In this document: positions 56,054 to 64,000 of the stretch, piece by piece | Position numbering within the stretch: position 1 is the first letter of the stretch | Layout: each line of letters begins with the position of its first letter | NCBI RefSeq assembly: GCF_021044685.1 | Contig: NZ_CP088014.1 | Location: 5,318,001-5,382,000, forward strand | Origin: Bradyrhizobium daqingense | Lineage (GTDB): Bacteria > Pseudomonadota > Alphaproteobacteria > Rhizobiales > Xanthobacteraceae | Direction: 5' to 3' | Length of the DNA: 64,000 nt | The notes under the pieces: generated by a model | What the model saw: only the letters and a program-made list of their open reading frames with translations | The model's database searches: none | Told to the model about the DNA's origin: nothing | Program-made: the position numbers and the translations under genes

Positions 56054-56370
56054 CGTACCCTCCTTCGAAGAGGCATACGTCTGCGGCTGGCAATCATGAC
56101 ACTCCGAACGTCTAGCGACCCTGCCGGCCGCATTCGGGCGTATGTCCTCTCAAGGACGTGGGAACCGAAGTTCGCCTTGCAAGAGCGATCGCGAGGATTA
56201 TTTGCCGTCATTGCATCGGGTGTGCAGGGCGAGATGCCCATATTGCACTGCGGCCACAGCGGTGCGTTTGCAGATGCCTCCGTTGCGGCGATCTCCCTTG
56301 GTCCCTCCTTGGCAAGGGCCGGCTCCGTCTCTTAGATCAGCAGGCATTCTGCACTTCGGAAGGATCCCGC
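56054..56370. other. gene-free stretch
   Basis: 317 bp between the SPW gene and the second GNAT gene. No coding frame, RNA gene or clear palindrome. GGAAGGATCCCGC at its right edge is the RBS region of the GNAT gene. Confidence 0.4.
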
Positions 56371-56646
56371 ATGGCGGCCATAGTACGCGACAACAAGGAC
56401 AGGAGCCGCTTCGAGCTCGACGTCGGCAGCGAGGTCGCCTTCGCCAATTACCGGCTGACGCCGTCGGCCGTGATCATCACCCACACCGAGACGCCGCGTG
56501 CGCTACGCGGCCGTGGCATCGGCTCCGAGTTGGTCAAAGGCGCGCTGGACCTGATCCGCCGCGACGGCCGGAAGGTGATCGCCGGCTGCGGTTTCGTCGT
56601 CGATTATCTCGACAGGCATCCGGAGGATGCGGATCTTGTGGCCTGA
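56371..56646 (+). CDS. small GNAT-fold acetyltransferase-like protein, copy 2
   Basis: Ninety-one residues. VIITHTETPRALRGRGIGSELVKGALDLIRRDGRKVIAGCGFVVDYLDRHPED aligns throughout with copy 1, with RGRGIGSEL as the CoA loop. GGAAGGA lies before ATG 56371. The copies share maybe half their residues, so the duplication is not recent. Confidence 0.82.
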   Translation: MAAIVRDNKDRSRFELDVGSEVAFANYRLTPSAVIITHTETPRALRGRGIGSELVKGALDLIRRDGRKVIAGCGFVVDYLDRHPEDADLVA

Positions 56647-56654
56647 TCGCAAAG

Positions 56655-56676
56655 GGGCCCGCGCGATGGCGGGCCC
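56655..56676. terminator. hairpin between convergent genes
   Basis: GGGCCCGC (56655-56662) and GCGGGCCC (56669-56676) form a stem with a 6-nt loop. T runs are poor on both sides, so it is only a possible terminator for the GNAT copy 2 and DUF3597 genes. Confidence 0.35.
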
Positions 56677-56699
56677 TTGCGGTACGACCTGGCGATCGG

Positions 56700-57086
56700 T
56701 CAGTGCTTGATCTCCGGCGGCAGCTTGCCGCCATTGGCAGCGAGCTTGGACATCACCTGCTTGTGCAACCAGACGTTCATGCTCGCCGAGTCGTTCATGT
56801 CGCCGGTGTAACCCAGCTCCTTGGCGAGATCCTTGCGCGCGGCGAGGCTGGAATCGATGTCGAGCGACTTCATGAGATCGACGATGGAGGTGCGCCACTC
56901 CAGCTTCTCGCCCTTGTGCGCAGCCGCCGCCTTGTCGACGATCGCGGCAACATCAACCGCTGCCATGGGCGCGGTGGCCGGCGCCGATGTGCCGGGCGCG
57001 CTGCTTGCGGACGCGCTGCCGGCGGGCGTAGCGCTAGCCGGCTGGCTGCCGAAGATCGCGCCCATGATTTTCCCGAAAATGCTCAT
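56700..57086 (-). CDS. DUF3597-type protein
   Basis: One hundred and twenty-eight residues. MSIFGKIMGAIFG at the start, an Ala/Ser/Pro linker (15-45), then a helical domain VDVAAIVDKAAAAHKGEKLEWRTSIVDLMKSLDIDSSLAARKDLAKELGYTGDMNDSASMNVWLHKQVM, matching DUF3597 (LysM-associated but without LysM here). Cytoplasmic or membrane-associated; function unknown. Confidence 0.8.
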   Translation of the reverse strand: MSIFGKIMGAIFGSQPASATPAGSASASSAPGTSAPATAPMAAVDVAAIVDKAAAAHKGEKLEWRTSIVDLMKSLDIDSSLAARKDLAKELGYTGDMNDSASMNVWLHKQVMSKLAANGGKLPPEIKH

Positions 57087-57420
57087 GTCTGCTCCTCAAA
57101 AAAGGATCCGTTGGAAGGGCCTTGAGTGGCACTTATAGACGAAGTTACGGCCTGGCGCCCGAAGTTCCGCGAACCAGCACGCAGCATCAGCTTATCTGCG
57201 GCGAAATGACGACCGAATGACATCACCGTGGTTGCACTGCGCCATCGAATTTCACCCAAGCCTGAGGGACAGGACTCGGAATTGGGAGTAGGCTCAACCT
57301 TCAGTTCGCGATTGCCTTCCGGAATTCGCGTCTGGTCGGGAATCGCGAGAGTTCAAAGAAAGCGGCCGCTTGCGCCGTTGCCGGCGCGAGATCGACCGCG
57401 CGGCAAGGGAGCTAGCGACC
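57087..57420. other. gene-free stretch
   Basis: 334 bp between the divergent DUF3597 and DUF2189 genes. It must hold both promoters, but no clear -35/-10 pair or palindrome stands out. Confidence 0.4.
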
Positions 57421-58329
57421 ATGGCCACACTCTACCCGGGCGATGTCCCCACGGTGGCCCAGCCCGCGGAAGCGGCTGGACCGGTGATCCGGACCATCCA
57501 ATTGTCCGACCTGCACGATGCGCTGAAGCGCGGCTGGGAGGATTTCAAGGCCGTTCCGAGCCACGCCATCATCCTCTGCGTGATCTATCCGGTGCTCGGC
57601 CTCGTGCTCGCCCGCGCGGTGATGGGCTATTCGGTGCTGCCGCTGCTGTTTCCGCTGGCCGCGGGCTTCGCGCTGATCGGCCCCTTCGCGGCGCTTGGGC
57701 TGTATGAACTCTCCAGCCGGCGCGAACGCCATGAAGAGGCGACCGCCTGGGATGCCATCGAGGTGCTGCGCTCGCCGTCGTTTGGCGCGATGCTCGGCCT
57801 CGGCACGCTGCTGCTCGCGCTGTTCGTGACCTGGATTGCGACCGCGCAGGCGATCTACATCGCGGCATTCGGTTATGAGGGCGCGACCGGGATCTCGGAT
57901 TTCATGACGCGCGTTCTGACCACCGAGCAGGGCTGGTGGCTGATCGTGGTCGGCTGCGGCGTTGGTTTCTTGTTCGCGCTCGCCGCGCTCTGCATCAGCG
58001 CCGTGTCGTTCCCGCTGATGCTGGACCGTCATGCCGGCGCATTCGAAGCGATGACGACGTCGCTGCGCGTCGTCGCGAAGAACCCGGTGCCGATGGCGGC
58101 CTGGGGCCTGATCGTGGCGGTGCTGCTGGCGCTCGGCACGATCCCGGCCTTCATCGGTCTTGCCGTGGTGATCCCCCTGCTCGGCCACGCCACCTGGCAT
58201 CTCTACCGCAAGGTGATCGTCTCCGAACCGGGTGCTCGTCCGGTGCCGCCTCCGCCGCATCGGCCGCGCAAGCCGGCGGCCGACTTCCCCGCCAACCTCT
58301 TCCCGTGGCGAGACAACACGGACGCCTGA
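57421..58329 (+). CDS. DUF2189-type integral membrane protein
   Basis: Three hundred and two residues from ATG 57421. After a hydrophilic N-terminus (IRTIQLSDLHDALKRGWEDFKAVPSH) there are six hydrophobic helices, for example VIYPVLGLVLARAVMG, GFALIGPFAALGLYELSSRRE and LIVAVLLALGTIPAFIGLAVVIPLLGHATWHLYRK. GPFAALGLYE and GHATWHLYRK are the DUF2189 signatures. Inner membrane, function unknown. Confidence 0.85.
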   Translation: MATLYPGDVPTVAQPAEAAGPVIRTIQLSDLHDALKRGWEDFKAVPSHAIILCVIYPVLGLVLARAVMGYSVLPLLFPLAAGFALIGPFAALGLYELSSRRERHEEATAWDAIEVLRSPSFGAMLGLGTLLLALFVTWIATAQAIYIAAFGYEGATGISDFMTRVLTTEQGWWLIVVGCGVGFLFALAALCISAVSFPLMLDRHAGAFEAMTTSLRVVAKNPVPMAAWGLIVAVLLALGTIPAFIGLAVVIPLLGHATWHLYRKVIVSEPGARPVPPPPHRPRKPAADFPANLFPWRDNTDA

Positions 58330-58340
58330 CAATGTCGTGA

Positions 58341-58375
58341 CGTGCGGCCCTGCCCGGTTCGGACAGGGCCGCACG
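58341..58375 (+). terminator. long hairpin after the DUF2189 gene
   Basis: CGTGCGGCCCTG and CAGGGCCGCACG form a 12-bp stem with an 11-nt loop. No T run follows (CCTTGCTTT), so termination would be weak or factor-dependent. Confidence 0.45.
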
Positions 58376-58448
58376 CCTTGCTTTGGCCGCGGTTGCAACC
58401 GAGATTGCGCAGGCCGGTCAGATCACTTCACGGAATCCATTTCAACTG

Positions 58449-59273
58449 ATGACCCCGACGATTTCTCGTCTCGCTCTCGCAGCTTTCGCCCTTTCCGCTT
58501 CAATCCTGTCAGCCCAGCCAGCGCTCGCCGCTGTTGCCTGCGGCTCGGGAAATTTCGATGCCTGGCTTGCGGACTTCAAAACCGACGCCGCTGCCAAAGG
58601 CATCTCGCAGCAGGCGATCACCGCCGGGTTTGCCGGCGTGACGCTCGATCAGAACGTGCTCAACCGCGACCGCTCGCAGAAGGTGTTCAGCCAGAGCTTC
58701 GAAGAGTTTTCGGGCCGCATGGTGCCGCCGCGCCTGCAGCGCGGCTCCAACAGGATGAAGCAGTACGGCTCCGTTTTGTCGCGCATCGAGCAGACCTACG
58801 GCGTCCCAGGCGAGATCTTGGTCGCGATCTGGGGTCTGGAGACCGATTTCGGCGTCAACACCGGCTCATTCGCGACGATCCGCTCGCTGGCGACCCTGGC
58901 CTATGACTGCCGGCGCTCCGAGCAGTTTCGGGCCGAGCTGTTGGATGCCCTGCGCATCGTCCAGCGCGGCGATCTTGCACCCGCCGACATGAAAGGCGCC
59001 TGGGCCGGCGAACTCGGCCAGACCCAGTTCATGCCGTCGTCCTGGATGAAATACGCCGTAGATTTTGACGGCAACGGCAAGCGCGATCTCCTGCACAACG
59101 CGCCCGACGTGCTCGCCTCCACCGCCAACTATCTCGTCGGCTACGGCTGGCAGCGGGGCAAGGATTGGCAGCCGGGCAGTCCCAACTTCGAGGTGCTGAA
59201 GCAGTGGAACAAGAGCGAGGTCTATTCCAAGACCGTCGCCTATTTCGCCGCCCAGCTGGCCCGAGCTCCCTAA
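58449..59273 (+). CDS. lytic murein transglycosylase (MltB/SLT_2 type)
   Basis: Two hundred and seventy-four residues from ATG 58449. Signal peptide to ALA-AVACG. The catalytic Glu is in AIWGLETDFGVNTG (~residue 134). MKGAWAGELGQTQFMPSSWMKYAVDFDGNGKRDL (~180) and APDVLASTANYLVGYGW complete the MltB pattern. No lipobox, so it is a soluble periplasmic form. It cleaves peptidoglycan glycan strands to anhydro-muropeptides. Confidence 0.9.
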   Translation: MTPTISRLALAAFALSASILSAQPALAAVACGSGNFDAWLADFKTDAAAKGISQQAITAGFAGVTLDQNVLNRDRSQKVFSQSFEEFSGRMVPPRLQRGSNRMKQYGSVLSRIEQTYGVPGEILVAIWGLETDFGVNTGSFATIRSLATLAYDCRRSEQFRAELLDALRIVQRGDLAPADMKGAWAGELGQTQFMPSSWMKYAVDFDGNGKRDLLHNAPDVLASTANYLVGYGWQRGKDWQPGSPNFEVLKQWNKSEVYSKTVAYFAAQLARAP

Positions 59274-59340
59274 ACCGATCGATCAATTGAGGGCCGATCG
59301 CCCAGCGACCGGCCCTCTCTGAATTGACGTCTCAACCCTT

Positions 59341-59604
59341 CTATTTGGCCGCGGAGGCCTGCATTGCCTTGTTCAGGTGCGCACCGCACGCACCCATCTT
59401 GCCGTTGAGCAGGGAGTCCTGCGCAGCTGCGATCTCCTTCTGAGCGACGAGCTTGCTGTCACCGTCGGCCATGTTCTCGATCGCGGTTTCGGTCTTCTCC
59501 AGATTGGCCGAGCTGCAGCCGCCCGCACTCCGCTTGGCAGCCTCGGCCGGCGGGAGAGCAAACACGACGGCGGCAATTGCGACAGCCCCGAGTAACTTCG
59601 TCAT
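59341..59604 (-). CDS. small exported protein
   Basis: Eighty-seven residues; AAGGAAGG lies upstream of ATG 59604. Signal peptide (to AEA-AKRSA), then a helical mature part with two Cys (GGCSSANLEKTE and MGACGAHLNKAM) positioned to link helix ends. NLEKTETAIENMADGDSKLVAQKEIAAAQDSLLNG looks like a helical hairpin. Function unknown. Confidence 0.72.
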   Translation of the reverse strand: MTKLLGAVAIAAVVFALPPAEAAKRSAGGCSSANLEKTETAIENMADGDSKLVAQKEIAAAQDSLLNGKMGACGAHLNKAMQASAAK

Positions 59605-60147
59605 GACGTTACCTTCCTTCTTGTCCTTCTGCAGACCAGCGGCATTGCCGGATTCTGCGACAAGACTTTTGCTCGGATGTGGCAACTTGTCGCAGTAAAC
59701 TCCTCGCGAGATTTGCGTGATCTTGCGCGGGGCGCAGGGCGGTATGCGCAGGTTTTTCATTACATCCCCTGTAATGCGTGCGTCCACGCAAGTGAATATA
59801 TATTCATTCTTAGACTTAAACACATGCGAATCGCGCATGCGTGACTTGGGTTAAGACGCTGGCCCGGCTGCCTTGCAGGCAGGGGAACACAACATATTTC
59901 CTGCACCTACCGAATCCGATTTCTGACCTAAGTCCGTGTAACTACGGGCCTTTATTGCTCCGCGCACTGCTTATTGCCCCTTGCATGGGCAGGAGCGCCC
60001 TCGGGTTAAGCGTCCGTTACCGACGCTATGCACGTAACGCTTAGCTGCATCGCAACATCGGAACTTTCGCACTGCACCACTCTCACCTATATTCATTTCA
60101 ACGATGAGGCCCGAGCAAGGGCTGAATCGAACTACAGGAGACTACCA
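59605..60147. other. gene-free stretch, palindrome at 59793
   Basis: 543 bp between divergent genes. Contains the perfect 14-bp palindrome at 59793-59806 and GCGTCCGTTACCGACGCTA hairpin at ~60018-60036. A longer in-frame start for the gene at 59604 is possible (59760) but has no signal peptide. No RNA gene recognised. Confidence 0.4.
59793..59806. promoter_or_regulatory. 14-bp A/T-rich palindrome
   Basis: TGAATATATATTCA is perfectly symmetrical. It lies ~190 bp before the small exported-protein gene (59604) and ~340 bp before the DUF1127 gene. It could be an operator or a -10-rich region; binding protein unknown. Confidence 0.35.
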
Positions 60148-60300
60148 ATGCTGCTCTCGCTCATCCGCATGATCCAGGCTTTCCGGGATTATCAGCGCAA
60201 TGTTGCCGAGCTCTCCCAGCTCAGCGATCGCGAACTGGCCGACATCGGCCTCGATCGCTCGGACATCCCGCGCGTTGCCGCCGGCCAGTATCAGGGCTGA
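60148..60300 (+). CDS. DUF1127-type short protein
   Basis: Fifty residues, GGAG before ATG 60148. MIQAFRDYQRNVAELSQLSDRELADIGLDRSDIPRVAAGQ is the DUF1127/YjiS-like signature (LSDRELxDIGLxRxDI). In alphaproteobacteria such proteins are small, often stress-induced, RNA-linked or phosphate-linked in a few studied cases; role here unknown. Followed by a weak hairpin at 60334-60352. Confidence 0.85.
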   Translation: MLLSLIRMIQAFRDYQRNVAELSQLSDRELADIGLDRSDIPRVAAGQYQG

Positions 60301-60426
60301 TTTCGTTCAGCCCTTTACCGGACGAACCGATAGCGCCCGCCTCGTGCGGGCGTTGTCGTATCTAGCGGCAGAAAAGTCGAACTCGGCGATTCCACTCATC
60401 GCCGAAAAGCGCTACCTGTCCGCCCC

Positions 60427-61854
60427 ATGACAGGATCCCAATCCAACATCGTGCACGTGATCGGCGCCGGCCTTGCCGGTTCCGAAGCCGCCTGGCAGGT
60501 GGCCAAGGCCGGCGTGCCCGTGGTGCTGCACGAGATGCGGCCGACCCGCATGACCGAGGCGCATCGCACCGACGGCCTTGCCGAGCTCGTCTGCTCCAAT
60601 TCGTTCCGCTCGGACGATGCCGCCAACAATGCCGTCGGCCTGCTCCATGCCGAGATGCGCCGGCTCGACTCGCTCATCATGCGCGCCGCCGACGCCAACC
60701 AGGTGCCCGCCGGCGGTGCCCTCGCCGTCGACCGCGAGGGCTTCTCGGCGGCCGTCACCAGGGCGCTCGATGAGCATCCCCTGATCGAGATCGCTCGCGG
60801 CGAGATCGCCGGCCTGCCTCCGGCCGACTGGAGCAACGTCATCGTCGCGACCGGCCCCCTTACCTCTGCGCCGCTGGCCGATGCCATCCGCGAGCTGACC
60901 GACGAGAACGCGCTCGCCTTCTTCGACGCGATCGCACCTATCGTGCATCGCGACTCCATCGACATGTCGGTCGCCTGGTTCCAGTCACGCTACGACAAGG
61001 TCGGCCCTGGCGGCAACGGCGCCGACTACATCAACTGCCCCATGACCAAGGAGCAGTATGACGGCTTCGTCGCCGCGCTGATCGCGGGCGAGAAGACCGA
61101 ATTCAAGGAGTGGGAGACCAACACGCCCTATTTCGACGGCTGCCTGCCGATCGAGGTGATGGCGGAGCGCGGCCCCGAGACGCTGCGCCATGGCCCGATG
61201 AAGCCGGTCGGGCTGACCAATCCGCATGATCCCACGACGAAAGCCTATGCGATCGTGCAGCTGCGCCAGGACAACAAGCTCGGCACGCTCTACAACATCG
61301 TCGGCTTTCAGACGAAGCTGAAATATGGCGAGCAGCAGCGCATCTTCCGCACCATCCCCGGGCTCGAGAAAGCCGAGTTCGCGCGCCTCGGCGGTCTGCA
61401 CCGCAACACCTTCCTCAACTCGCCAAAGGTGCTCGACGGCCAGTTACGCCTCCGCGCGCAGCCTCGGCTGCGTTTTGCCGGCCAGATGACGGGCTGTGAG
61501 GGCTATGTCGAATCCGCCAGCGTGGGCCTGATTGCCGGGCTCTATGCAGCCGCCGACGCGCGCGGCGAAACGCTGGCGAGTCCGCCGGGCACGACGGCGC
61601 TGGGATCGCTGCTCGGCCACATCACCGGCGGCCATATCGAGACCGTCGAGCCGGGCACGCGCTCATTCCAGCCGATGAACATCAATTTCGGCCTGTTCCC
61701 GCCGCTCGCGACCGTGCCGACCAAGAAGCCCGACGGCACGCGGCTGCGCGGCAACGAGAAGACGGTGGCCAAGAAGCAGGCGATGAGCGCACGCGCGCTC
61801 GCCGATCTCGATCGCTGGATCGCCGATCACCTGCGCATTGCCGCCGCTGCGTGA
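60427..61854 (+). CDS. trmFO: methylenetetrahydrofolate--tRNA-(uracil-5-)-methyltransferase
   Basis: Four hundred and seventy-five residues. TrmFO uses FADH2 and methylene-THF to make m5U54 in tRNA. HVIGAGLAGSEAAWQVAKAG binds FAD; RTDGLAELVCSNSFRSDD holds a catalytic Cys region (~residue 55); GCEGYVESASVGLIAGL (~360) is the second FAD motif and NTFLNSPKVLDGQL lies between. The family is GidA-related but shorter. Followed 8 bp later by the kinase-like gene, likely an operon. Confidence 0.95.
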   Translation: MTGSQSNIVHVIGAGLAGSEAAWQVAKAGVPVVLHEMRPTRMTEAHRTDGLAELVCSNSFRSDDAANNAVGLLHAEMRRLDSLIMRAADANQVPAGGALAVDREGFSAAVTRALDEHPLIEIARGEIAGLPPADWSNVIVATGPLTSAPLADAIRELTDENALAFFDAIAPIVHRDSIDMSVAWFQSRYDKVGPGGNGADYINCPMTKEQYDGFVAALIAGEKTEFKEWETNTPYFDGCLPIEVMAERGPETLRHGPMKPVGLTNPHDPTTKAYAIVQLRQDNKLGTLYNIVGFQTKLKYGEQQRIFRTIPGLEKAEFARLGGLHRNTFLNSPKVLDGQLRLRAQPRLRFAGQMTGCEGYVESASVGLIAGLYAAADARGETLASPPGTTALGSLLGHITGGHIETVEPGTRSFQPMNINFGLFPPLATVPTKKPDGTRLRGNEKTVAKKQAMSARALADLDRWIADHLRIAAAA

Positions 61855-61861
61855 GTTGTCG

Positions 61862-62956
61862 ATGAGCCTCCCCAATGACGACGCCGCGGAACTCTCGGCG
61901 CGCTGGACCGAGGGTGTGTTGCTCAAGCGCGACGTGTTCTCGACCGTCGAGCGCGGCCGCTTTCGCGACGACAACGGCGAAGTCGATGCGGTGCTGCGCC
62001 GGCTCGACGAGGTGCCGTGGTGGTCATTCCTGCTGGCCCGGCATCTGTTCGCCCGCGAGAAGCATGCGCTCGCACTCGCGAAGGGCCTCAATGTCGGCCC
62101 GGAGCTGCTATGGGCCGGACGGCGCGCGCTGGTGCGCGGCTTCGTCGACGGCGTCGCGCTGCATCTGGCCAAGCCGCATGGCGACCTCGCCTATTTCCGC
62201 TCGGCCAAGGCCGCGCTGCGGCGGCTGCGCCGTGCCGGCATCTGTCACAATGATCTCGCCAAGGAGCAGAACTGGCTGGTCGGCCGCGACGGCCACGCTT
62301 ACGTCACCGACTTCCAGCTCGCCGCCTGCTTCGTGAGGCGCGGCCGGCTCTACCGCATCCTGGCCTATGAAGACCTCCGGCATCTGCTCAAGCACAAGCG
62401 CTCCTATGCGCCCGAGGCGTTGACGCCGCGCGAACGAAAGATCCTGGCGAAGAAGTCGTTCGCCGCGAGCCTGTGGCTCGCCACGGGCAAGAAGGTCTAC
62501 CGCGCCATCACCCGCGGCCTGTTCAACTTCACCGACCGCGAGGGCGGCGGCCGCCGCCTCGTCAATGATGCGCCGGTGCTGGCGGAACTGATCCGCAAGA
62601 ACCCGGCGGTGCGCGACACCGCCATCGTCGCCTTCGCCGACCGCCGCTCGGGTGTCGGGCTCTATGCCTTCGTCGAAGCCGATCAGGCCGCGCTCGAAGG
62701 CGAGCTTCGCAACGAGCTTGCGGCCGCCAAGGGCCCAAAGCCGCCGGAACACATCCAGGTCGTCCACGCGCTGCCGCGCGACTCAGGCGGCAAGCCGCGC
62801 ACGGAAATCCTGCAACTGGTCGCCATGAACCAGCTCGACCTGATCGAGCCGATGATGAAGAACGACCAGGACCGCGCCTTCCTCAAGGACATCCTCGAGC
62901 AGCGCAAGAACCTGCGCGACCGCTTCAATTTCGAGGCGGACCTGCCGGCCGGTTAG
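61862..62956 (+). CDS. RIO/lipopolysaccharide-kinase-like domain fused to AMP-binding-C-like domain
   Basis: Three hundred and sixty-four residues. The N-terminal ~180 residues look like a small atypical kinase: RDVFSTVERGRF (P-loop region), GICHNDLAKEQNWLVGRDGHAYVTDFQLA (residues ~128-155) with HND-x4-N catalytic loop and DF[Q] in place of DFG. Residues ~240-330 (RDTAIVAFADRRSGVGLYAFVEADQAAL...PPEHIQVVHALPRDSGGKPRTEIL) strongly resemble the C-terminal lid of ANL acyl-CoA synthetases, including PRDSGGKPR at the catalytic-Lys position, but the large ATP-binding N-terminal ANL domain is absent. Function unknown. Confidence 0.75.
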   Translation: MSLPNDDAAELSARWTEGVLLKRDVFSTVERGRFRDDNGEVDAVLRRLDEVPWWSFLLARHLFAREKHALALAKGLNVGPELLWAGRRALVRGFVDGVALHLAKPHGDLAYFRSAKAALRRLRRAGICHNDLAKEQNWLVGRDGHAYVTDFQLAACFVRRGRLYRILAYEDLRHLLKHKRSYAPEALTPRERKILAKKSFAASLWLATGKKVYRAITRGLFNFTDREGGGRRLVNDAPVLAELIRKNPAVRDTAIVAFADRRSGVGLYAFVEADQAALEGELRNELAAAKGPKPPEHIQVVHALPRDSGGKPRTEILQLVAMNQLDLIEPMMKNDQDRAFLKDILEQRKNLRDRFNFEADLPAG

Positions 62957-63030
62957 AGCATGATCCGCGCCTTGAAGCGTCCACATTGCCGATAGAGAAG
63001 CGGTCAAATAATTCGGGCTTGGCGGGGATT

Positions 63031-63603
63031 ATGGACACTCGGGGGACGGTGATGCATTGCTTGGCTGGCGCTCTGACCGCCGGCCTTTTGCTGCTGACCG
63101 CCGCGCCCGCAAAGGCTGACTCTCCGGCCGAGCTGATCTCGAACTTCCGCCTCAAGCACGGTGAAGTTCGTGTCGTGCGCGATGCCACGCTCGATCGCAT
63201 CGCCATGGACCAGGCCCGTGCGATGGCGGCCAAGGACGATCTCAGCCACGATGCGCTCGGCCCGTTCAATCGCCGGGTCGCGCCAGCCGGCGCGGGCCGC
63301 GCCGCCGAGAACATCGCCTATGGCTACGACAATTTCGAGAAGACGCTGGGACAGTGGATCGACTCGTCCGGCCACCGGAAGAACCTGTTGCTGCACAATG
63401 CCTCCCGCGTCGGCATCGCGAGCGCAAAAACGACCAGCGGCAAGCGCACCTATTGGGCGATGGTGATCGCCGGCGACTACGAGCCGAAGGGCAAGAAGAA
63501 GAAAGACAAGGAGCCGCTGGTTGCCGTGAAGCGCGAGGTCGCGCCCACAAGCAAGCCGAAACCGAGCAATTGTCACGTCAAGCTGCTCGGCCTCTGCATC
63601 TGA
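63031..63603 (+). CDS. exported CAP-domain protein
   Basis: One hundred and ninety residues from ATG 63031 (63052 also possible). After a signal peptide (ALTAGLLLLTAAPAKA) a CAP/SCP domain: ISNFRLKHGEVRVVRDATLDRIAMDQARAMAAKDDLSH, AGRAAENIAYGYDNFEKTLGQWIDSSGHRKNLL, RTYWAMVIAGDY. The key His of CAP proteins are present (LSHD and SGHRKN). The C-terminus is Lys rich (KGKKKKDKEP) with a Cys pair. Bacterial CAP proteins are mostly uncharacterised, some bind metal or lipid. Confidence 0.85.
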   Translation: MDTRGTVMHCLAGALTAGLLLLTAAPAKADSPAELISNFRLKHGEVRVVRDATLDRIAMDQARAMAAKDDLSHDALGPFNRRVAPAGAGRAAENIAYGYDNFEKTLGQWIDSSGHRKNLLLHNASRVGIASAKTTSGKRTYWAMVIAGDYEPKGKKKKDKEPLVAVKREVAPTSKPKPSNCHVKLLGLCI

Positions 63604-63615
63604 GGCGAGACCGTC

Positions 63616-64000
63616 TCAGCCGCGGCGCGCGGCCTCGATCGCGGCGACGTCGATCTTCGTCATCCCCATCATGGCATCGAAGGCGCGCTTGGCCTCCGCA
63701 CCACCGGCGGCCAACGCCTCGGTCAGCACCCGCGGCGTGATCTGCCAGGAAACGCCCCACCTGTCCTTGCACCAGCCGCAGGCGCTCTCCTGCCCGCCAT
63801 TGGCGACGATGGCGTTCCAGTAACGGTCGGTCTCCGCCTGGTCGTCGGTGGCGATCTGGAACGAGAAGGCCTCGTTGTGCTTGAAGATGGGCCCGCCGTT
63901 GAGGCCGAGACAGGCAACGCCGGCGACCGTGAATTCGACGGTCAGGACATCGCCAGCCTTGCCCGACGGGTAATCGCTGGGCGCGCGATGAACCGCACTC
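63616..64000 (-). CDS. VOC family protein (3-dmu-9_3-mt type), partial
   Basis: Runs off the right edge; the start is outside the window (128 residues visible). DVLTVEFTVAGVACLGLNGGPIFKHNEAFSFQIATDDQAETDRYWNAIVANGG...CGWCKDRWGVSWQITPRVL is the PhnB/3-demethylubiquinone-type VOC fold. GWCKDRWGVSWQITP is the family signature. Metal-binding enzyme or resistance-like protein; substrate unknown. Confidence 0.87.
   Translation of the reverse strand, partial: SAVHRAPSDYPSGKAGDVLTVEFTVAGVACLGLNGGPIFKHNEAFSFQIATDDQAETDRYWNAIVANGGQESACGWCKDRWGVSWQITPRVLTEALAAGGAEAKRAFDAMMGMTKIDVAAIEAARRG

Overview
The window looks like chromosome of a high-GC alphaproteobacterium in the Bradyrhizobium/Rhodopseudomonas group. 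The basis is protein similarity by eye, many short exported proteins typical of that group, its characteristic palindromic intergenic repeats, LexA boxes of the GTTC-N7-GTTC type, and a recognisable core order running ssb / gyrA / coaD / ppiA / ppiB / queA, with tgt some kilobases away. No rRNA, tRNA or CRISPR array was found.

Layout. 1-9.9 kb: 5' part of an Mfd-like helicase gene, small exported or zinc-ribbon proteins, a Nudix hydrolase with a 26-bp palindrome upstream, an AI-2E family permease, acetoacetate-CoA ligase, a formyltransferase-like protein and two exported proteins. 9.8-14.7 kb: RidA, an EamA exporter, a periplasmic caspase-like protein with a peptidoglycan-binding domain, cysK coupled to an orphan BrnA-type antitoxin. 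14.6-16.1 kb: an IS5-family insertion. 16.2-20.5 kb: tgt, a patatin-like lipoprotein, a TetR regulator and a PepSY protein, with matching palindromes before the lipoprotein, TetR and PepSY genes. 20.5-21.7 kb: a Thr-rich leader peptide and terminator in front of asd. 21.9-28.4 kb: queA-ppiB-hyp-ppiA-coaD and gyrA, all on the minus strand. 29.5-38.35 kb: a compact mobile element, described below. 38.3-45.2 kb: ssb and uvrA, each with a LexA box, separated by three related outer-membrane beta-barrel genes. 45.3-64 kb: mixed housekeeping and accessory genes including a DinB-family protein, HAD phosphatase, alpha/beta hydrolase, beta-propeller plus SRPBCC pair, AAA ATPase, acyl-CoA ligase plus PCC-domain protein, two GNAT paralogues, lytic transglycosylase, trmFO, a kinase/AMP-binding-C fusion, a CAP protein and a VOC protein running off the end.

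The most interesting region is about 29527-38352. Three overlapping tyrosine-recombinase genes are followed by two small coiled-coil genes and a RecD2-like helicase gene. An imperfect 17-bp inverted repeat (14/17) lies at the two ends, one copy overlapping the ssb stop codon, and five AGTTGAC repeats sit beside the recombinase promoter. I read it as a self-contained recombinase-trio transposon or island inserted between ssb and the gyrA neighbourhood.

The other signals worth following are regulatory: a probable leaderless threonine attenuator for asd, a TetR regulon of three sites, paired operators before two of the porin-like genes, and a doubled palindrome before the alpha/beta hydrolase gene.
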